DNA from: Symsagittifera roscoffensis
Lineage: Eukaryota > Xenacoelomorpha > Acoela > Convolutidae
Direction: 5' to 3'
Assembly: GCF_963678635.1 (NCBI RefSeq)
Contig: NC_087070.1
Coordinates: forward strand, 46,543,467 to 46,607,466
DNA: 64,000 nucleotides
Shown here in pieces: positions 21,043 to 35,521 of this stretch; within the stretch, counting starts at the first letter, position 1, and each line of letters starts with the position of its first letter. The position numbers and the translations under genes were made by a program. The notes beneath the pieces are model-generated. The model was not told the DNA's origin and did no database searches. It saw only the letters and a list, made by a program, of their open reading frames with translations.

Positions 21043-24000
21043 TTGTATGAATTGTTTCTTGATCAATTGTTCTGGTAACGTTGAATTCGATTATTTGAGT
21101 AACTTCTAATCCTATTGTTTGAAAAGTTTCTGTTTCTATTGTATGATGAATGTCGTGATCTATCGTTTGAATAGTGTCTATTCCTAGAATTTGAATGGAA
21201 ACTGGTATCAAACGAATATTCTCTTCTGTTTGAATTTGATCGTGAATAGTTGTTTCTATACTGATTATTTTGACTATTTGATCGACTGTATTTATTTTGT
21301 GAGAAATTTTGTGAATTTCTTTGCTCTTGTGATCTACCTCTATAACTAGAGTTATAAGGTGATTGGTTTCTTGACTAATTTGAATTATTTGGAAGTGGTT
21401 CACCAGAGCTGTTATTACTATGTATATTTTTCTTTCGTAAACTTTGGTCCTTTCATGTATTGGTAGAATGATTTATTTGGTTCTTTGTATTTTTGTGGTG
21501 TGTTCTGGTTATCTTGTTATGTTTAACTACATTCGGCAATGCTATGTCCGTATCTTGGGCAATAATTACATCATTTTTTGAACGATGGTTTACCTGTGAA
21601 ATTTGGATTTTTCTCATATTTATTCAGAATTTCAGCGATTTTTTCAGTTAAATCTACATCTGAATCTTGTATGTTGTTTATATGTGTAGTATTTGTTTGA
21701 AATCTATTAAAATATTGTAGTTTGAGGTTTTCTGTTTCTTCGAGTTTCATTGTGATTTCTGCTTGTTCTAGTCTATCAACTAGTTTTCTAAAACTTAAAT
21801 CTGGTTCTCGAATTGGAGAGGGATGTGATGCTCCCTTTTTAATAGCTATTTTCCTTAATTGAGGTGTCAGAGTTTCAGTGTCTTGTGGCTTTACTTTTCC
21901 ACGAGAGTTTCCTGCGTTTTTAGGAAGATTTACTGGGATGTATGATGATCCTTCGTTGAGAGGTTGATGTGTTGCATGGGCATTATATTTTATTTTTCCA
22001 GTGGTTATATCGAAACCTTAGTCGAAATTCGACAAATTTTTCTAAATTTTGTGTTTTGTAGAGAGGATTTTTATATTTACATGCAAATTCTGTTTCATAT
22101 TTCCAGTCAAAAAACATTATTTCTTGGTAGCCTTTACTTTTTGTACCTGCTTTGCAGTTGGATAGATTATATATTCCAATATGTAATATCCAGTGTTTGT
22201 CGTGAATATCATAAGTTAGTTGTCCGTGTGCGCCGTTGTATGGTTATCTTTCGTCTAGTTTATTATGTCTTTGATATTTTTCAAGTTCTGCTTGATGTAC
22301 ATATCTTTCAAGTTCTGCTTGAGTCGGTGAAGACTTGAAAGTTTACTATTTTTCTGTTTCAGTTTTTTTTAGTCAAGTTTAATCTGAGTTTGTTTTTAGA
22401 ATCTTCGGGACTTAGATGTAAAAGTCTTTCTATAATACCTTGGTAGAATGATTCGTGGTCAAGTCGGTTTTTTTTCCTTTTGAAACTTGTGAAAGAAGTA
22501 ATTTCTTTTCGGAAAATGTCGCTGTAAGTTTATAGCCTGTAAGTGTTGTTGCTCGGGCTTTTGAGTATATTGTTGCTATTATGTTTGTGGTCTCAATAGC
22601 TTGTGGTTCTGATTCGCCTTGTGTTACTTGGTTTATAGCATATTTGTGTAGCGTTTTTTGTTCATTTTCTTCACAATCATAGTGTGTTACTAATAAATTC
22701 CGTGGTCCTGTGCGAGGAGGTGGATTTGTGTTTTGTTCGGAAAAAAATAGAAAAAGGAGGTGTTGAAATGTAAATACTTTTAGAATATACATGTGTATGA
22801 TAATCCTGAGTATGGGTTATAAAAGGTAATATATCCAATTGTGTTTTTGGTATATCTGTCGTATTTATATTTGACTTCAGTTGTTATAAATGGCGGAGGC
22901 AATGGTTGAGCTGTTATATTTGGTGGGCTTAGGGGAAAGGGTGTTGAACAAAATTATTAAGTCTGTATATTTCAAACTTTAATTGGAGACTGTTTTGTTG
23001 AAGTATTTGAAGATTGTGTTCTTGAATATATTTGTGAATATCTTGTCTATATTGTAATCTATTTAGTGCCCAATTGTGGAGTCGGTTACTTTCTTGATGT
23101 TGTCCAAATAGTGGGGGAGGTGCTACGGAAGTATTCCAATCTAACCGTAGAGGGGTATTTTTCGATGATTGTTCTTGGTATCTAGCGTCAAGGTTGGTGG
23201 GGAAATTAACGGGGAAAAGTGTTGGTGATATTTGACTTATAGATGGTGTTGATGGAAGTGAAAATGTTTCTGGCAGGGATGATAATGTTGTATCAGAAGA
23301 AATATCTATTGGTTCTTTCACTAAGTTTGGTTCGCCTTGAGTATATGAGTGTGTTGTCCAATATGGTGGTCGTTAGGTGGTGTCTGGGGGGTTAAAAGGA
23401 TTTTCTCGGATTTGATCTGATGTTGGAGTTGAACCTAGATAGTCTGACGGATTATTTGAAATGCTATGTTGTGAAGCAAGTGTGGGGTTTTCTGGTAGTT
23501 TACTGCTGGAAAGTTCTGAGGTAGTTGGTGTTTGTGATTGGGGTATGTTAAAATGAACTCTGGGGGTTTGAAAATTCCTGTTTTGTCTTGGATGTAAAAT
23601 TTGTCTATTTATTTCAAGTGTATTTTGATTTTGGCTAATATGTCTTACTCGATTGAGATCTTGTTGTAAGGTGGGATATAAATTATATGTTGGTTTGCTT
23701 AAAGATGCTTGGCGATTAACTGGTTCTAATGGTTCTGATAATGGTGCAAGTCGTTCCTCAAAAGTGTATGGGTTGTCTTGAAAAGAAATGCGTGTTGATG
23801 GTTGAGGATTGTTGGTATTTGTAGGCGTTATTGGACTTTCTTGGGAAGTTGTTGGTGGGGACTGTTTTGGTGGTGGTTGATTAGCAATTTTGAAAAAAAA
23901 ATTTGAGTGTTTAAATTCTAAAGGTAAAATTTATGTTTATTATAGTTTTCTTCAAAAACAAAGTATCGAAAGATAAGTTGCTCAGGCGAATGTGACGATT

Positions 24001-24110
24001 GCATTTTTTATACATTTGCACATTGTCATGATTAGGGACGTCAAAAATGTGAGGAAAATTATGAATAAGAGAAAAAAATCTTCTCGACTAAAGATGTCTC
24101 CCATTTAAAT
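21043..24110 (-). mobile_element. AT-rich Ty3/gypsy element, array unit A (gag region and leader)
   Basis: This unit has a leader (about 23895-24110) and a gag region reading from about 23895 down to 21043. It includes a Ser/Thr/Pro-rich N-terminal module, a Lys/Glu-rich segment (about 21700-21870), a CCHC zinc knuckle (about 21540-21600) and a Ser/Asn/Arg-rich tail. It is nearly identical to unit B at an offset of about 5.35-5.4 kb. It is joined at 21042/21043 to the 9.7 kb block within its gag. The unit is decayed, with many interruptions. Confidence 0.8.
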
Positions 24111-27100
24111 TGAATTGCGTCTATGCGTGATTTTAATGGAGTTATAGGGTTTCTTTCAATAATGTGTCCAAGAAACTTAACGCGTGTTAGAAAAAAAGTG
24201 TGATTTGTCTGGGAATGCTTTCAATTTTTCATTTCTAGTTTGTGATTGCATGAAAACATCGTCTAAGTATGTGATTGCATTTTTCTTGAGTATAAGTGGT
24301 CTACAAATTTTAATCATAAAAGCTGAAAAAGCTGCTGGTCCTATGGATTTTCCATAGAATAATTCAATGAATTCGTATGGTTGATTTCCAATAACGAATT
24401 GTGTTAATCGTCGTGATTGTTCATCTAATGGCATTTGATTGTATGCGCTATTCATATCTGCGGTTGTGAAATATTTACCATTTGTTTTTGTTAGAATTAC
24501 TTGAATGGGTTCAATAAGCCAATTGCATTTAGATTAGTCAATTAGTGAATTGATATATCTAGCGTCTGGAAAACTTTTTAGTGATTCTCTTTAGCTAGGA
24601 TGTTAACTGGGTTGATAATGGTGTTACCTTTTGGTTGTTCTTCTTTATTTACTGGGGATATAATTTCATATTGTTCTTTGATTTATCTGTTTACTTTACT
24701 GTTTACTTTATCATGTGAGTGTATTGGTACTTTGCTTGCTCTTTGTTTTTTGAAAATTGCGTCAGGTTTTAAAGGTAAATGTAGTGGTGAACAAATTTTT
24801 TCAGCATCAAATTTTGATGGTGCATAAACTATTGGATATTTTAAAAATAGTTTGGCTAAATTGTCAAATTCGTTTGTATTATTTGAGAGTGTTGAAAATT
24901 AAACATTGTTAGAAATTTTTGTTGTTCTTTTGTATAATCTGATATTTTAAACGTTGGTTTAAAATATGGTGTTTTTGTGAAATAATCTGTATTTCTTTTT
25001 TCGTTGCTTATTATATTGTTTATTGATAATTCTTCAAGAATTGTTGATTGGCATTTGTCTAGTAACTGTAAAATAATATTGACTCGATATGCTACTTCAT
25101 TTGTGAGGAAAGTTGAAAGTTGTGGCATTTGTTTCACAGTATCCCAAGAGTCCCGGAGGTAATGTTATCTAGTATGGTGAAATATTATATACATGTAATG
25201 AAGTAAGATCGGAGTTTGAATGTTTCATGTATTTTATGGATGAAATTGTTATTCGAAAAAATTTATGAATGGGTTTAAATTCAAGGTCTGACATGAAGAG
25301 ATGTTGTTAGTTTTGGTTTTTATCATACTGGTGAACTTGTTTGATTGAAAAGTTGTTAACTTTTCCTGATAGTGGTTTCAGGTATTTTCGTTCCTGATTG
25401 TACATAGGGTAAAATTTGGAAAAAGTTGTGGTTGTTTGTTTAATCTTTGAAAGAATGTTAAGAATGTATTCTTCATACTTGTGTACTTGTCTTTTATATG
25501 GAGTTTACTTTCTAAGATGTTTATTGCGGAAATTTAATTAGTTATAACCGGTATGCCAATGATATTGTGTTTTCTATCTGTTATGTGGAATGTTTGCTTA
25601 AATGGTTTGTTTATGATTTTGTTTTGTTCCATTGTTTTAGTGGGAACAAGGAAAAGTTGGATTTTTCCATAATTTATTAATGTTGAGCCTTGTGCTGTTG
25701 CTAATTTGCTGGCTGTTTTTATTGGTATTAAGGTTGGGTGTATTGTTTTGATTCCATTCCAAGTGGGGATATTGATAATATTTGATTCTGCTCCTGAGTC
25801 GATTAAGATATCTACTGAGCCGATTAAAATCCGATTTTGTTTTGGTAGTTCTTTTTGTATATTTTGATAAATTTGGTTTGTACTTGAGCATTGTACTTCG
25901 TCTTTTTCGGGTTTAATTACAGTGTTAATTTCACTTACTTCTTGATTAACTGGTGCATTATTATTAATAGGTCTAGTGTAGTAATTTTGAAGAAGTTCCA
26001 ATTGATTCTCGTAAATGTGTGAAGTGAAGGGTTGTTCATATATAATAGGTTCGTAATCATTTTCAACTGTGATCATATTAACTGAGATGGTATTATTTGT
26101 ATTAATTTTGCTGTCTGTTGATTCACAATTAATGTGATTTAATTGTAATTCAGTACTTTCTGTATCATCGGTACCAGGGAAGTCTGAAGTTGTTTCTTCA
26201 GTTGTTTGTACCTGATTAATTTGTCTTTGATGTTTCGGTGTGTTGCTTCTATATTTGTGTCGGGAATCGGAATAGCGATTATTTTTCTATGAAGAGATTG
26301 AGAATAATTTCTTTGTTGGTTGTTTTAGCTTGGATTCCTATTTTGTGAATTATTTCGTGATCTCCTATGGTAGATATTATTGGTTCGTTGATAATTAGAT
26401 CTGTTGTATGAATTGTTTCTTGATCTATTGTTTCGGTAACGTTGATTTTGATTATTTGAATAAATTGTATTCCTATTGTTTGAAAAGTTTCTGCTTCCAA
26501 TTGTATGATGAATGTCGTGATCTATCGTTTGAATAGTGTCTTTTCCTAGAATTTGAATGGGAACTGGTATCAAACGAATATTCTCTTCTGTTTGAATTTA
26601 ATCGTGAATAGTTGTTTTTATACTGATTATTTTGACTATTTGATCGACTATATTTGTTTTGTGGGAAATTTTGTGAATTTCTTTGTTCTTGTGATCTACC
26701 TCTATAACTAGAGTTATAAGGTGATTGGCTTCTTGAATAATTTGAATCATTTGGAAGTGGTTCACCAGAGCTGTTATTACTATGTATATTTTTCTTTCGT
26801 AAATTTTGGTCTTTTTTCATGTATTGGTAGAATATTTATTTGGTTCATTGTACTTTTGTGGTTTGTTCTGATTATTTTGTTGTATTTCTCTACATTCGGC
26901 AATGCTGTGTCCGTATCTTCGGCAACAATTACATCATTTTTTGAAAGATGGTTTACCTGTGAAGTTTATATTTTTCACATATCTATTCAGAATTTCAGCG
27001 ATTTTTTCATTTAAATCTACATCTGAATCTTGTATGTTGTTTATATGTGTAGTATTTGTTTGAATCTATTAACATATTGTAGTTTGAGGTTTTCTGTTTC

Positions 27101-29455
27101 TTCGAGTTTCATTGTGATTTCTGCTTGTTCTAGTCTATCAACTAGTTTTCTAAAACCTAAATCTAGTTCTCGAATTGGAGAGGGATGTGATGCTCCCTTT
27201 TTAATAGCTATTTTCCTTAATTAAGGTGTCAGAGTTTCAGTGTCTTGTGGCTTTACTTTTCCACGAGAGTTTCCTGCGTTTTTAGGAAGATTTACTGGGA
27301 TGTATGATGATCCTTCGTTGAGAGGTTGATGTGTTGCATGGGCATTATATTTTATTTTTCCAGTGGTTATATCGAAACCTTAGTCGAAATTCGACAAGTT
27401 TTTCTAAATTTTGTGTTTTGTAGAGAGGATTTTTATATGTACATGCAAATTCTGTTTCATATTTTATGATAGATTTGAAAACATGATAGAGTTGTAATTT
27501 TTCGAGTTGTTTTTTCCAGTCAAAAAACATTATTTCTTGGTATCCTTTACTTTTTGTACATGCTTTGCAGTTGGATAGATTATATATTCCAATATGTAAT
27601 ATCCAGTGTTTGTCGTGAATATCATAAGTTAGTTGTCCGTGTGCGCCGTTGTATGGATATCTTTCGTCTAGTTTATTATGTCTTTGATATTTTTCAAATT
27701 CTGCTTGATGTACATATCTTTCAAGTTCTGCTTGATACGGTGAAGACTTGAAAGTTTACTATTTCTCTGTTTCAGTTTTTTTTAATCAAGTTTAATCTGA
27801 GTAGTTTGTTTTTAGAATCTTCGGGACTTAGATGTAAAAGTCTTTCTATAATACCTTGGTAGAATGATTCGTGGTCAAGTCGGTTTTTTTTCCTTTTGAA
27901 ACTTGTGAAAGAAGTAATTTCTTTTCGGAAAATGTCGCTGTAAGTTTATAGCCTGTAAGTGTTGTTGTTCGGGCTTTTGAGTATATTGTTGCTATTATGT
28001 TTGTGGTCTCCATAGCTTGTGGTTCTGATTCGCCTTGTGTTACTTGGTTTATAGCATATTTGTGTAGCGTTTTTTGTTCATTTTCTTCACAATCATAGTG
28101 TGTTACTAATAAATTCCGTGGTCCTGTGCGAGGAGGTGGATTTGTGTTTTGTTCGAAAAAAATAGAAAAAAGAGGTGTTGAAATGTAAATACTTTTAGAA
28201 TACACATGTGTATGATAATCCTGAGTATGGGTTATAAAAGGTAATATATCCAATTGTGTTTTTGGTATATCTGTCGTATTTATATTTGACTTCAGTTGTT
28301 ATAAATGGCGGAGGTAATAGTTGAGCTGTTATATTTGGTGGGCTTAGGGGAAAGGGTGTTGAACAAAATTATTAAGTCTGTATATTTCTATTTAGTGTAA
28401 TGTAATCTATTTAGTGCCCAATTGTGGAATCGGTTACTTTCTTGATGTTGTCCAAATAGTGGGGGAGGTGCTACGGAAGTATTCCAATCTAACCGTAGAG
28501 GGGTATTTGTCGATGATTGTTCTTGGTATTTAGCGTCAAGGTTGGTGGGGAAATTAACGGGGAAAAGTGTTGGTGATATTTGACTTATAGATGGTGTTGA
28601 TGGAAGTGAAAATGTTTCTGGCAGGGATGATAATGTTGTATCAGAAGAAATATCTATTGGTTCTTTCACTAAGTTTGGTTCGCCTTGAGTATATGAGTGT
28701 GTTGTCCAATATGGTGGTCGTTCGGTGGTGTCTGGGGGGTTAAAAGGATTTTCTCGGATTTGATCTGATGTTGGAGTTGAACCTAGATAGTCTGACGGAT
28801 TATTTGAAATGCTATGTTGTGAAGCAAGTGTGGGGGTTTCTGGTAGTGTACTGCTGGAAAGTTCTGAGGTAGTTGGTGTTGGTGATTGGGGTATGTTAAA
28901 ATGAACTCTGGGGGTTTGAAAATTCCTGTTTTGTCTTGGATGTAAAATTTGTCTATTTATTTCAAGTGTATTTTAATTTTGGCTAATATGTCTTACTCGA
29001 TTGAGATCTTGTTGTAAGGTGGGATATAAATTATATGTTGGTTTGCTTAAAGATGCTTGGCGATTAACTGGTTCTAATGGTTCTGATAATGGTGCAAGTC
29101 GTTCTTCAAAAGTGTATGGGTTGTCTTGAAAAGAAATGCGTGTTGATGGTTGGGGATTGTTGGTATTTGTAGGTGTTATTGGACTTTCTTGGGAAGTTGT
29201 TGGTGGGGACTGTTTTGGTGGTGGTTGATTAGCAATTTTGAAAAAAAATTTGAGTGTTTAAATTCTAAAGGTAAAATTTATGTTTATTACAGTTTTCTTC
29301 AAAAAAAGTATCGAAAGATAAGTTGCTCAGGCGAATGTGACGATTGCATTTTTTATACATTTGCACATTGTCATAATTAGGGATGTCAAAAATGTGAGGA
29401 AAATTATGAATAAGAGAAAAATATCTTCTCGACTAAAGATGTCTCCCATTTAAAT
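24111..29455 (-). mobile_element. AT-rich Ty3/gypsy element, array unit B (leader, gag, protease, RT part)
   Basis: In reading direction the unit has a leader (29240-29455), a gag module, a zinc knuckle at about 26890-26945, a protease with IDSGAESN at about 25770-25810, and a reverse transcriptase part (24111-25140) with MNSAYNQMPL and YLDDVF motifs. The 5,345 bp unit is repeated head to tail. The RT-to-leader join at 24110 has the same sequence as the join at 29455, so the join was made before the unit duplicated. The unit is decayed, with many interruptions. The family is Ty3/gypsy by its RT and protease. Confidence 0.85.
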
Positions 29456-32400
29456 TGAATTGCGTCTATGCGTGACTTTAATGGAGTTATAGGGTTTCTT
29501 TTAATAATGTGTCCAAGAAACTTAACGCGTGTTAGAAAAAAAGTGTGATTTGTCTGGGGATGCTTTCAATTTTTCATTTCTAGTTTGTGATTGCATGAAA
29601 ACATCGTCTAAGTATGTGATTGCATTTTTCTTGAGTATAAGTGGTCTACAAATTTTACTCATAAAAGCTGAAAAAGCTGCTGGTCCTATGGATTTTCCAT
29701 AGAATATTTTAATGAATTCGTATTGTTGATTTCCAATAACGAATTGTGTTAACCGTCGTGATTGTTCATCTAATGGCATTTGATTGTATGCGCTATTCAT
29801 ATCTGCGGTTGTGAAATATTTACCTTTTTTTTTTTAGAATTACTTGAATGGGTTCAATAGGCCAATTGCATTTAGATTAGTCAATTAGTGAATTGAGATA
29901 TCTAGCGTCTGGAAAACTTTTTAGTGATTGTCTTTAGCTAGGATGTTAACTGGGTTGATAATGGTGTTACCTTTTAGTTGTTCTTCTTTATTTACTGGGG
30001 ATATAATTTCATATTGTTCTAAAATGTCCAATAGTCTGTTTACTTTATCATGTGAGTGTATTGGTACTTTGCTTGCTCTTTGTTTTTTGAAAATTGCGTC
30101 AGGTTTTAAAGGTAAATGTAGTGGTGACCAAATTTTTTCAGCATCAAATTTTGGTGGTGCATAAACTATTGGATATTTTAAAAATAGTTTGGCTAAATTG
30201 TCAAATTCGTTTTGTGTTATTTGAGAGTGTTGAAAATTAAACATTGTTAGAAATTTTTGTTGTTCTTTTGTATAATCTGATATTTTAAACGTTGGTTTAA
30301 AATATGGTGTTTTTGTGAAATAATCTGTATTTCTTTTTTCGTTGCTTATTATATTGTTTATTGATAATTCTTCAAGAATTGTTGATTGGCATTTGTCTAG
30401 TAACTGTAAAATAATATTGACTCGATATGCTACTTCATTTGTGAGGAAAGTTGAAAGTTGTGGCATTTGTTTCACAGTATCCCAAGAGTCCCGGAGGTAA
30501 TGTTATCTAGTATGGTGAAATATTATATACATGTAATGAAGTAAGATCGGAGTTTGAATGTTTCATGTATTTTATGGATGAAATTGTTATTCGAAAAAAT
30601 TTATGAATGGGTTTAAATTCAAGGTCTGACATGAAGAGATGTTGTTAGTTTTGGTTTTTATCATACTGGTGAACTTGTTTGATTGAAAAGTTGTTAACTT
30701 TTCCTGATAGTGGTTTCAGGTATTTTCGTTCCTGATTGTACATAGGGTAAAATTTGGAAAAAGTTGTGGTTGTTTGTTTAATCTTTGAAAGAATGTTAAG
30801 AATGTATTCTTCATACTTGTGTACTTGTCTTTTATATGGAGTTTACTATCTAAGATGTTTATTGCGGAAATTTAATTAGTTATAACCGGTATGCCAATGA
30901 TATTGTGTTTTCTATCTGTTATGTGGAATGTTTGCTTAAATGGTTTGTTTATGATTTTGTTTTGTTCCATTGTTCTAGTGGGAACAAGGAAAAGTTGGAT
31001 TTTTCCATAATTTATTAATGTTGAGCCTTGTGCTGTTGCTAATTTGCTGGCTGTTTTTATTGGTATTAAGGTTGGGTGTATTGTTTTGATTCCATTCCAA
31101 GTGGGGATATTGATAATATTTGATTCTGCTCCTGAGTCGATTAAGATATCTACTGAGCCGATTAAAATCCAATTTTGTTTTGGTAGTTCTTTTTGTATAT
31201 TTTGATAAATTTGGTTTGTACTTGAGCATTGTACTTCGTCTTTTTCGGGTTTAATTACAGTGTTAATTTCAATTACTTCTTGATTAACTGGTGCATTATT
31301 ATTAATAGGTCTAGTGTGAAGTGAAGGAATGTTCATATATAATAGGTTCGTAATCATTTTCAATTGTGATCATATTAACTGAGATGGTATTATTTGTATC
31401 ACTTTTGCTGTCTGTTGATTCACAATTAATGTGATTTAATTGTAATTCAGTACTTTCTGTATCATCGGTACCAGGGAAGTCTGAAGTTGTTTCTTCAGTT
31501 GATTGTACCTGATTAATTTGTCTTTGATGTTTCGGTGTGTTGCTTCTATATTTGTGTCGGGAATCGGAATAGCGATTATTTTTCTATGAGGAGATTGAGA
31601 ATAATTTCTTTGTTGATTGTTTTAGCTTGGATTCCTATTTTGTGAATTATTTTGTGATCTCCTATGGTAGATGTTATTGGTTCGTTGATAATTAGATCTG
31701 TTGTATGAATTGTTTCTTGATCTATTGTTTCGGTAACGTTGATTTTGATTATTTGAATAAATTGTATTCCTATTGTTTGAAAAGTTTCTGCTTCCAATTG
31801 TATGATGAATGTCGTGATCTATCGTTTCAATAGTGTCTTTTCCTAGAATTTGAATGGGAACTGGTATCAAACGAATATTCTCTTCTGTTTGAATTGAATC
31901 GTGAATAGTTGTTTTTATACTGATTATTTTGACTATTTGATCGACTATATTTGTTTTGTGGGAAATTTTGTGAATTTCTTTGTTCTTGTGATCTACCTCT
32001 ATAACTAGAGTTATAAGGTGATTGGCTTCTTGAATAATTTGAATCATTTGGAAGTGGTTCACCAGAGCTGTTATTACTATGTATATTTATGTTTGGTAAA
32101 TTTTGGTCTTTTTTCATGTATTGGTAGAATATTTATTTGGTTCATTGTACTTTTGTGGTTTGTTCTGGTTATTTTGTTGTATTTCTCTACATTCGGCAAT
32201 GCTGTGTCCGTATCTTCGGCAACAATTACATCATTTTTTGAAAGATGGTTTACCTGTGAAGTTTATATTTTTCACATATCTATTCAGAATTTCAGTGATT
32301 TTTTCAGTTAAATCTACATCTGAATCTTGTATTTTGTTTATATGTGTAGTATTTTTTTGAATTCTTTTAAATTATTGTAGTTTGAGGTCTTCTGTTTCTT

Positions 32401-34495
32401 CAAGTTTCATTGTGATTTCTGCTTGCTCTAGTTTATCAACTAGTTTTCTAAAATCTAAATCTGGTTCTCGAATTGGAGAGGGATGTGATGCTCCCTTTTT
32501 AATAGCTATTTTCCTTAATTGAGGTGTCAGAGTTTCAGTGTCTGGTGGCTTTACTTTTCCACGAGAGTTTCCCGTGTTTTTAGGAAGATTTACTGGGATG
32601 TATGATGTTCCTTCGTTGAGAGGTTGATGTGTTGCATGGGCATTATAATTTACTTTTCCAGTGGTCATATAGACCTTCGTCGTATTCGACAAGTATTTCG
32701 GAATATTGTCTTTTGTAGAGTGGATTTTTATATTTACATGAAATTCTGTTTCATGATAGACTTGAAAACGTGTTAAATTATTTTCTATATTCTGAATGTT
32801 TCTGAATTTAATATTGTGATGTCTTATTTGACTTGGGTTGACATTTTCAAATGCGATGGATTCAATGAAATATTTTTTATGAAATTTAATCATTCTAGCG
32901 TGGAGTTTTGTATTTTTTGTATCTGCTTTGCAGTTGGAAGGATTATTTTTCCAATGTGTGGTATCCAGAGTTTGTCGTGAATATCATAAGTTAGTCGTCC
33001 GTGAGCGCCGTTGTATGGATATCTTTCGTCTAGTTTGATATGTGCTTGATATTTTTCAAGTTCTGCTTGATGTACATATCTTTCAAGTTCTGCTTGAGTC
33101 GGTGAAGACTTGAAAGTTTACTATTTTTCTGTTTGAGTTTTTTCTAGTCAAGTTTAATCTGATTAGTTCGTTTTTAGAATCTTCGGGACTTAGATGTAAA
33201 AGTCTTTCTATATTACTTTGGTAGAATGATTCGTGATCAAGTCAGTTTTTATTTCCATTTGAAACTTGTGAACAATGTACTTTCTTTTCGGAAAATGTCG
33301 CTGAAAGTTTATAGCCTGTAAGTGTTGTTGCTCGGGTTTTTGAGTAAAACGTTGCTATTATGGTTTATAGCATATTTGTGTAGCGTTTTTTGTCCGTTTT
33401 CTTCACAATCATAGTGTGTTACTAAAAAATCCTGTGGTCCTGTGCGAGGAGATGGATTTCTATTTTTTTCGGAAAAAAATAGAAAAAGGGAGTGTTGAAA
33501 CTTAAATACTTTTAGAATATACATGTGTATGATAATCCTGAGTATGGGTTATAAAAGGTAATATATCCAATTGTGTTTTTGATGTATCTGTCGTATTTAT
33601 ATATGACTTCAGTTGTTATAAATGGGGAAGGTAATGGTTGAGCTGTTATATTTGGTGGGCTTAGGGGAAAAGGGTGTTTTACAATATTACTGAGTCTAAC
33701 TGTGATTTCAAACTTAATTTGGGGGAGGTGCTACGAGAGTATTCCAATCTAACCGTAGAGGAGGCTTTGTCGATGATTGTTCTTGGTATCTAGCGTCAAA
33801 GTTGGTGGGGGAAATTAAGGGAAGAAAAGTGTTGGTGATATTTGACTTATAGATGGTGTTGATGGAAGTGAAAGTGTTTCTGGCAGGGATGATAATGTTG
33901 TATCAGAAGAAATATCTATTGAATTTTCATTAAATTTGGTTCGCCTGGAGTATATGAGGGTGTTGTCCAATATGGTGGTCGTTCGGTGGTGTCTGGGGGG
34001 GTTAAAAGGATTTTCTCGGATTTGCTCTGATGTTGGAGTTGAACCTAGATAGTCTGATGGAATATTTGAAATGCTGTGTTGTGAAGCAAGTGTGGGGGTT
34101 TCTGGTAGTGTACTGCTGGAAAGTTCTGAGGTAGTTGGCGTTGGTGATTGGGGTATGTTAAAATGAACTCTGCGGGTTTGGAAACTTTTGTTTTGTCTTG
34201 GATGTTTAATTTGTCTTTTTATTTCAAGTGTATTTTGATTTTGGCTAAAATATCTTATTCGATTGAGAACTTGTTGTAAGGTGGGATATAAATTATTTGT
34301 TGGTTTGCTTAAAGATTCTTGGCAATCAACGGGTTCTAATGGTTCAGATAATCGTGCGTGTCGTTCTTCAAAATGTATGGTTTGTCTTGAAAAGAAATGC
34401 GTCTTGATGGTTGGGGATTGTTGGTAGTTGTAGGTGTAATTGGACTGTCTTGAGATGTGGTTGGTGGGGGTTGTTTTGGTGGTGGTTGATTAGCA
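29456..34495 (-). mobile_element. AT-rich Ty3/gypsy element, array unit C (gag, protease, RT part)
   Basis: It has the same order as unit B: gag module (about 32340-34495), zinc knuckle near 32200-32240, Ser/Asn/Arg-rich stretch (31620-32110), protease (30872-31360), and RT part (29456-30475). The RT and protease are almost identical to unit B, whereas the gag module matches unit D better than unit B. The array is therefore a mosaic. The unit is decayed, with many interruptions. Confidence 0.85.
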
Positions 34496-35521
34496 ATTTT
34501 GAAAAGGTATTTGAGTGTTTAATTCTTATAGGGAAAATTTATGTTTATTTTAATAGTCTTCAATATAAAGTATCAAAAGACTAGTTGCTACAGCAAATGT
34601 GACTATTGCCCTTTATACGTTTGCACATTGTCATGATTAGGGACATTAAAAATGTGAGAAAAATGATGAATAAAAGAAAAAATTTTTTCGACTTAAAATG
34701 GTTTGTGTCATTTAAATAGATCTTGTGTTTTCGTACCTGTAGATTTGGTCAAGGATTTGGGAAAGTTGGAGGTATATTTCAAATGGGGAATAGAAAATTT
34801 ATAAAAGATTGCAAAAATTTATAGAAAGGATTATTAGGGATTCAAAAACTTCAATGAAACAGAAGAGCAAAAATTTAATTAGAGTAGAAAATTTTGTGAA
34901 AAGTATTGAAAGTTTTTGTTTTAAGTTATCGGCTGTTATAGAAAGAAGCATTTAGGAAACGGTTCGTTTCGTTGAATATTTTACAAACTTTTGGGGCGAA
35001 ATTCTTGTGTGGTCGGATTAATTTTTGATTTTTTGACATGTGGGTTCAGTTTTGTCAAAAATTGTTGATGGTTTATTTTTATGGTGTTCGAGAGGTCTTC
35101 ATAGTTTTGTTTTTACTTTTTGGATAATAATTGTACTTTAGGCCAAATGATTATGGGTCTTTTTTGCTTTAAGCTAATTTGCCATTTTCGGTTGGAGGGT
35201 TTTTGATGTCTGAATTGGGAAAATAATGTTGGTTTTTGCATTATTTGATGGGAGGGTTGTAATATTGAAGTAGTATTTATTTTAATTGTCAAGTTTTAGC
35301 AAGTTGCTTACTTTTGACCTGGAGGTCGTAAAGTTATAGTTATAGATATGCCTGGAGATTGATATCTGTCGGCTTTTGAGTTTGTGTTAGAGATAATAAG
35401 GTGACAAGTTTGAATGATTTCTATTGGCTGAATTTGAACTAAAATTTATCGAGCGTATCTTCAGCATGTTATTACGGAAATGTGAAAGTTTAGGGTGATT
35501 TGAAAAGAATATTGACGTTAA
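34496..35521. other. LTR-like spacer between array units D and C
   Basis: About 1 kb of AT-rich non-coding DNA lies between the end of integrase coding (about 35522) of one unit and the gag start (about 34495) of the next. It is repeated nearly unchanged at 41191-42210. In a head-to-tail array that shares terminal repeats, a single LTR would be expected exactly here. I could not fix TG...CA ends or a primer-binding site. Confidence 0.5.
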
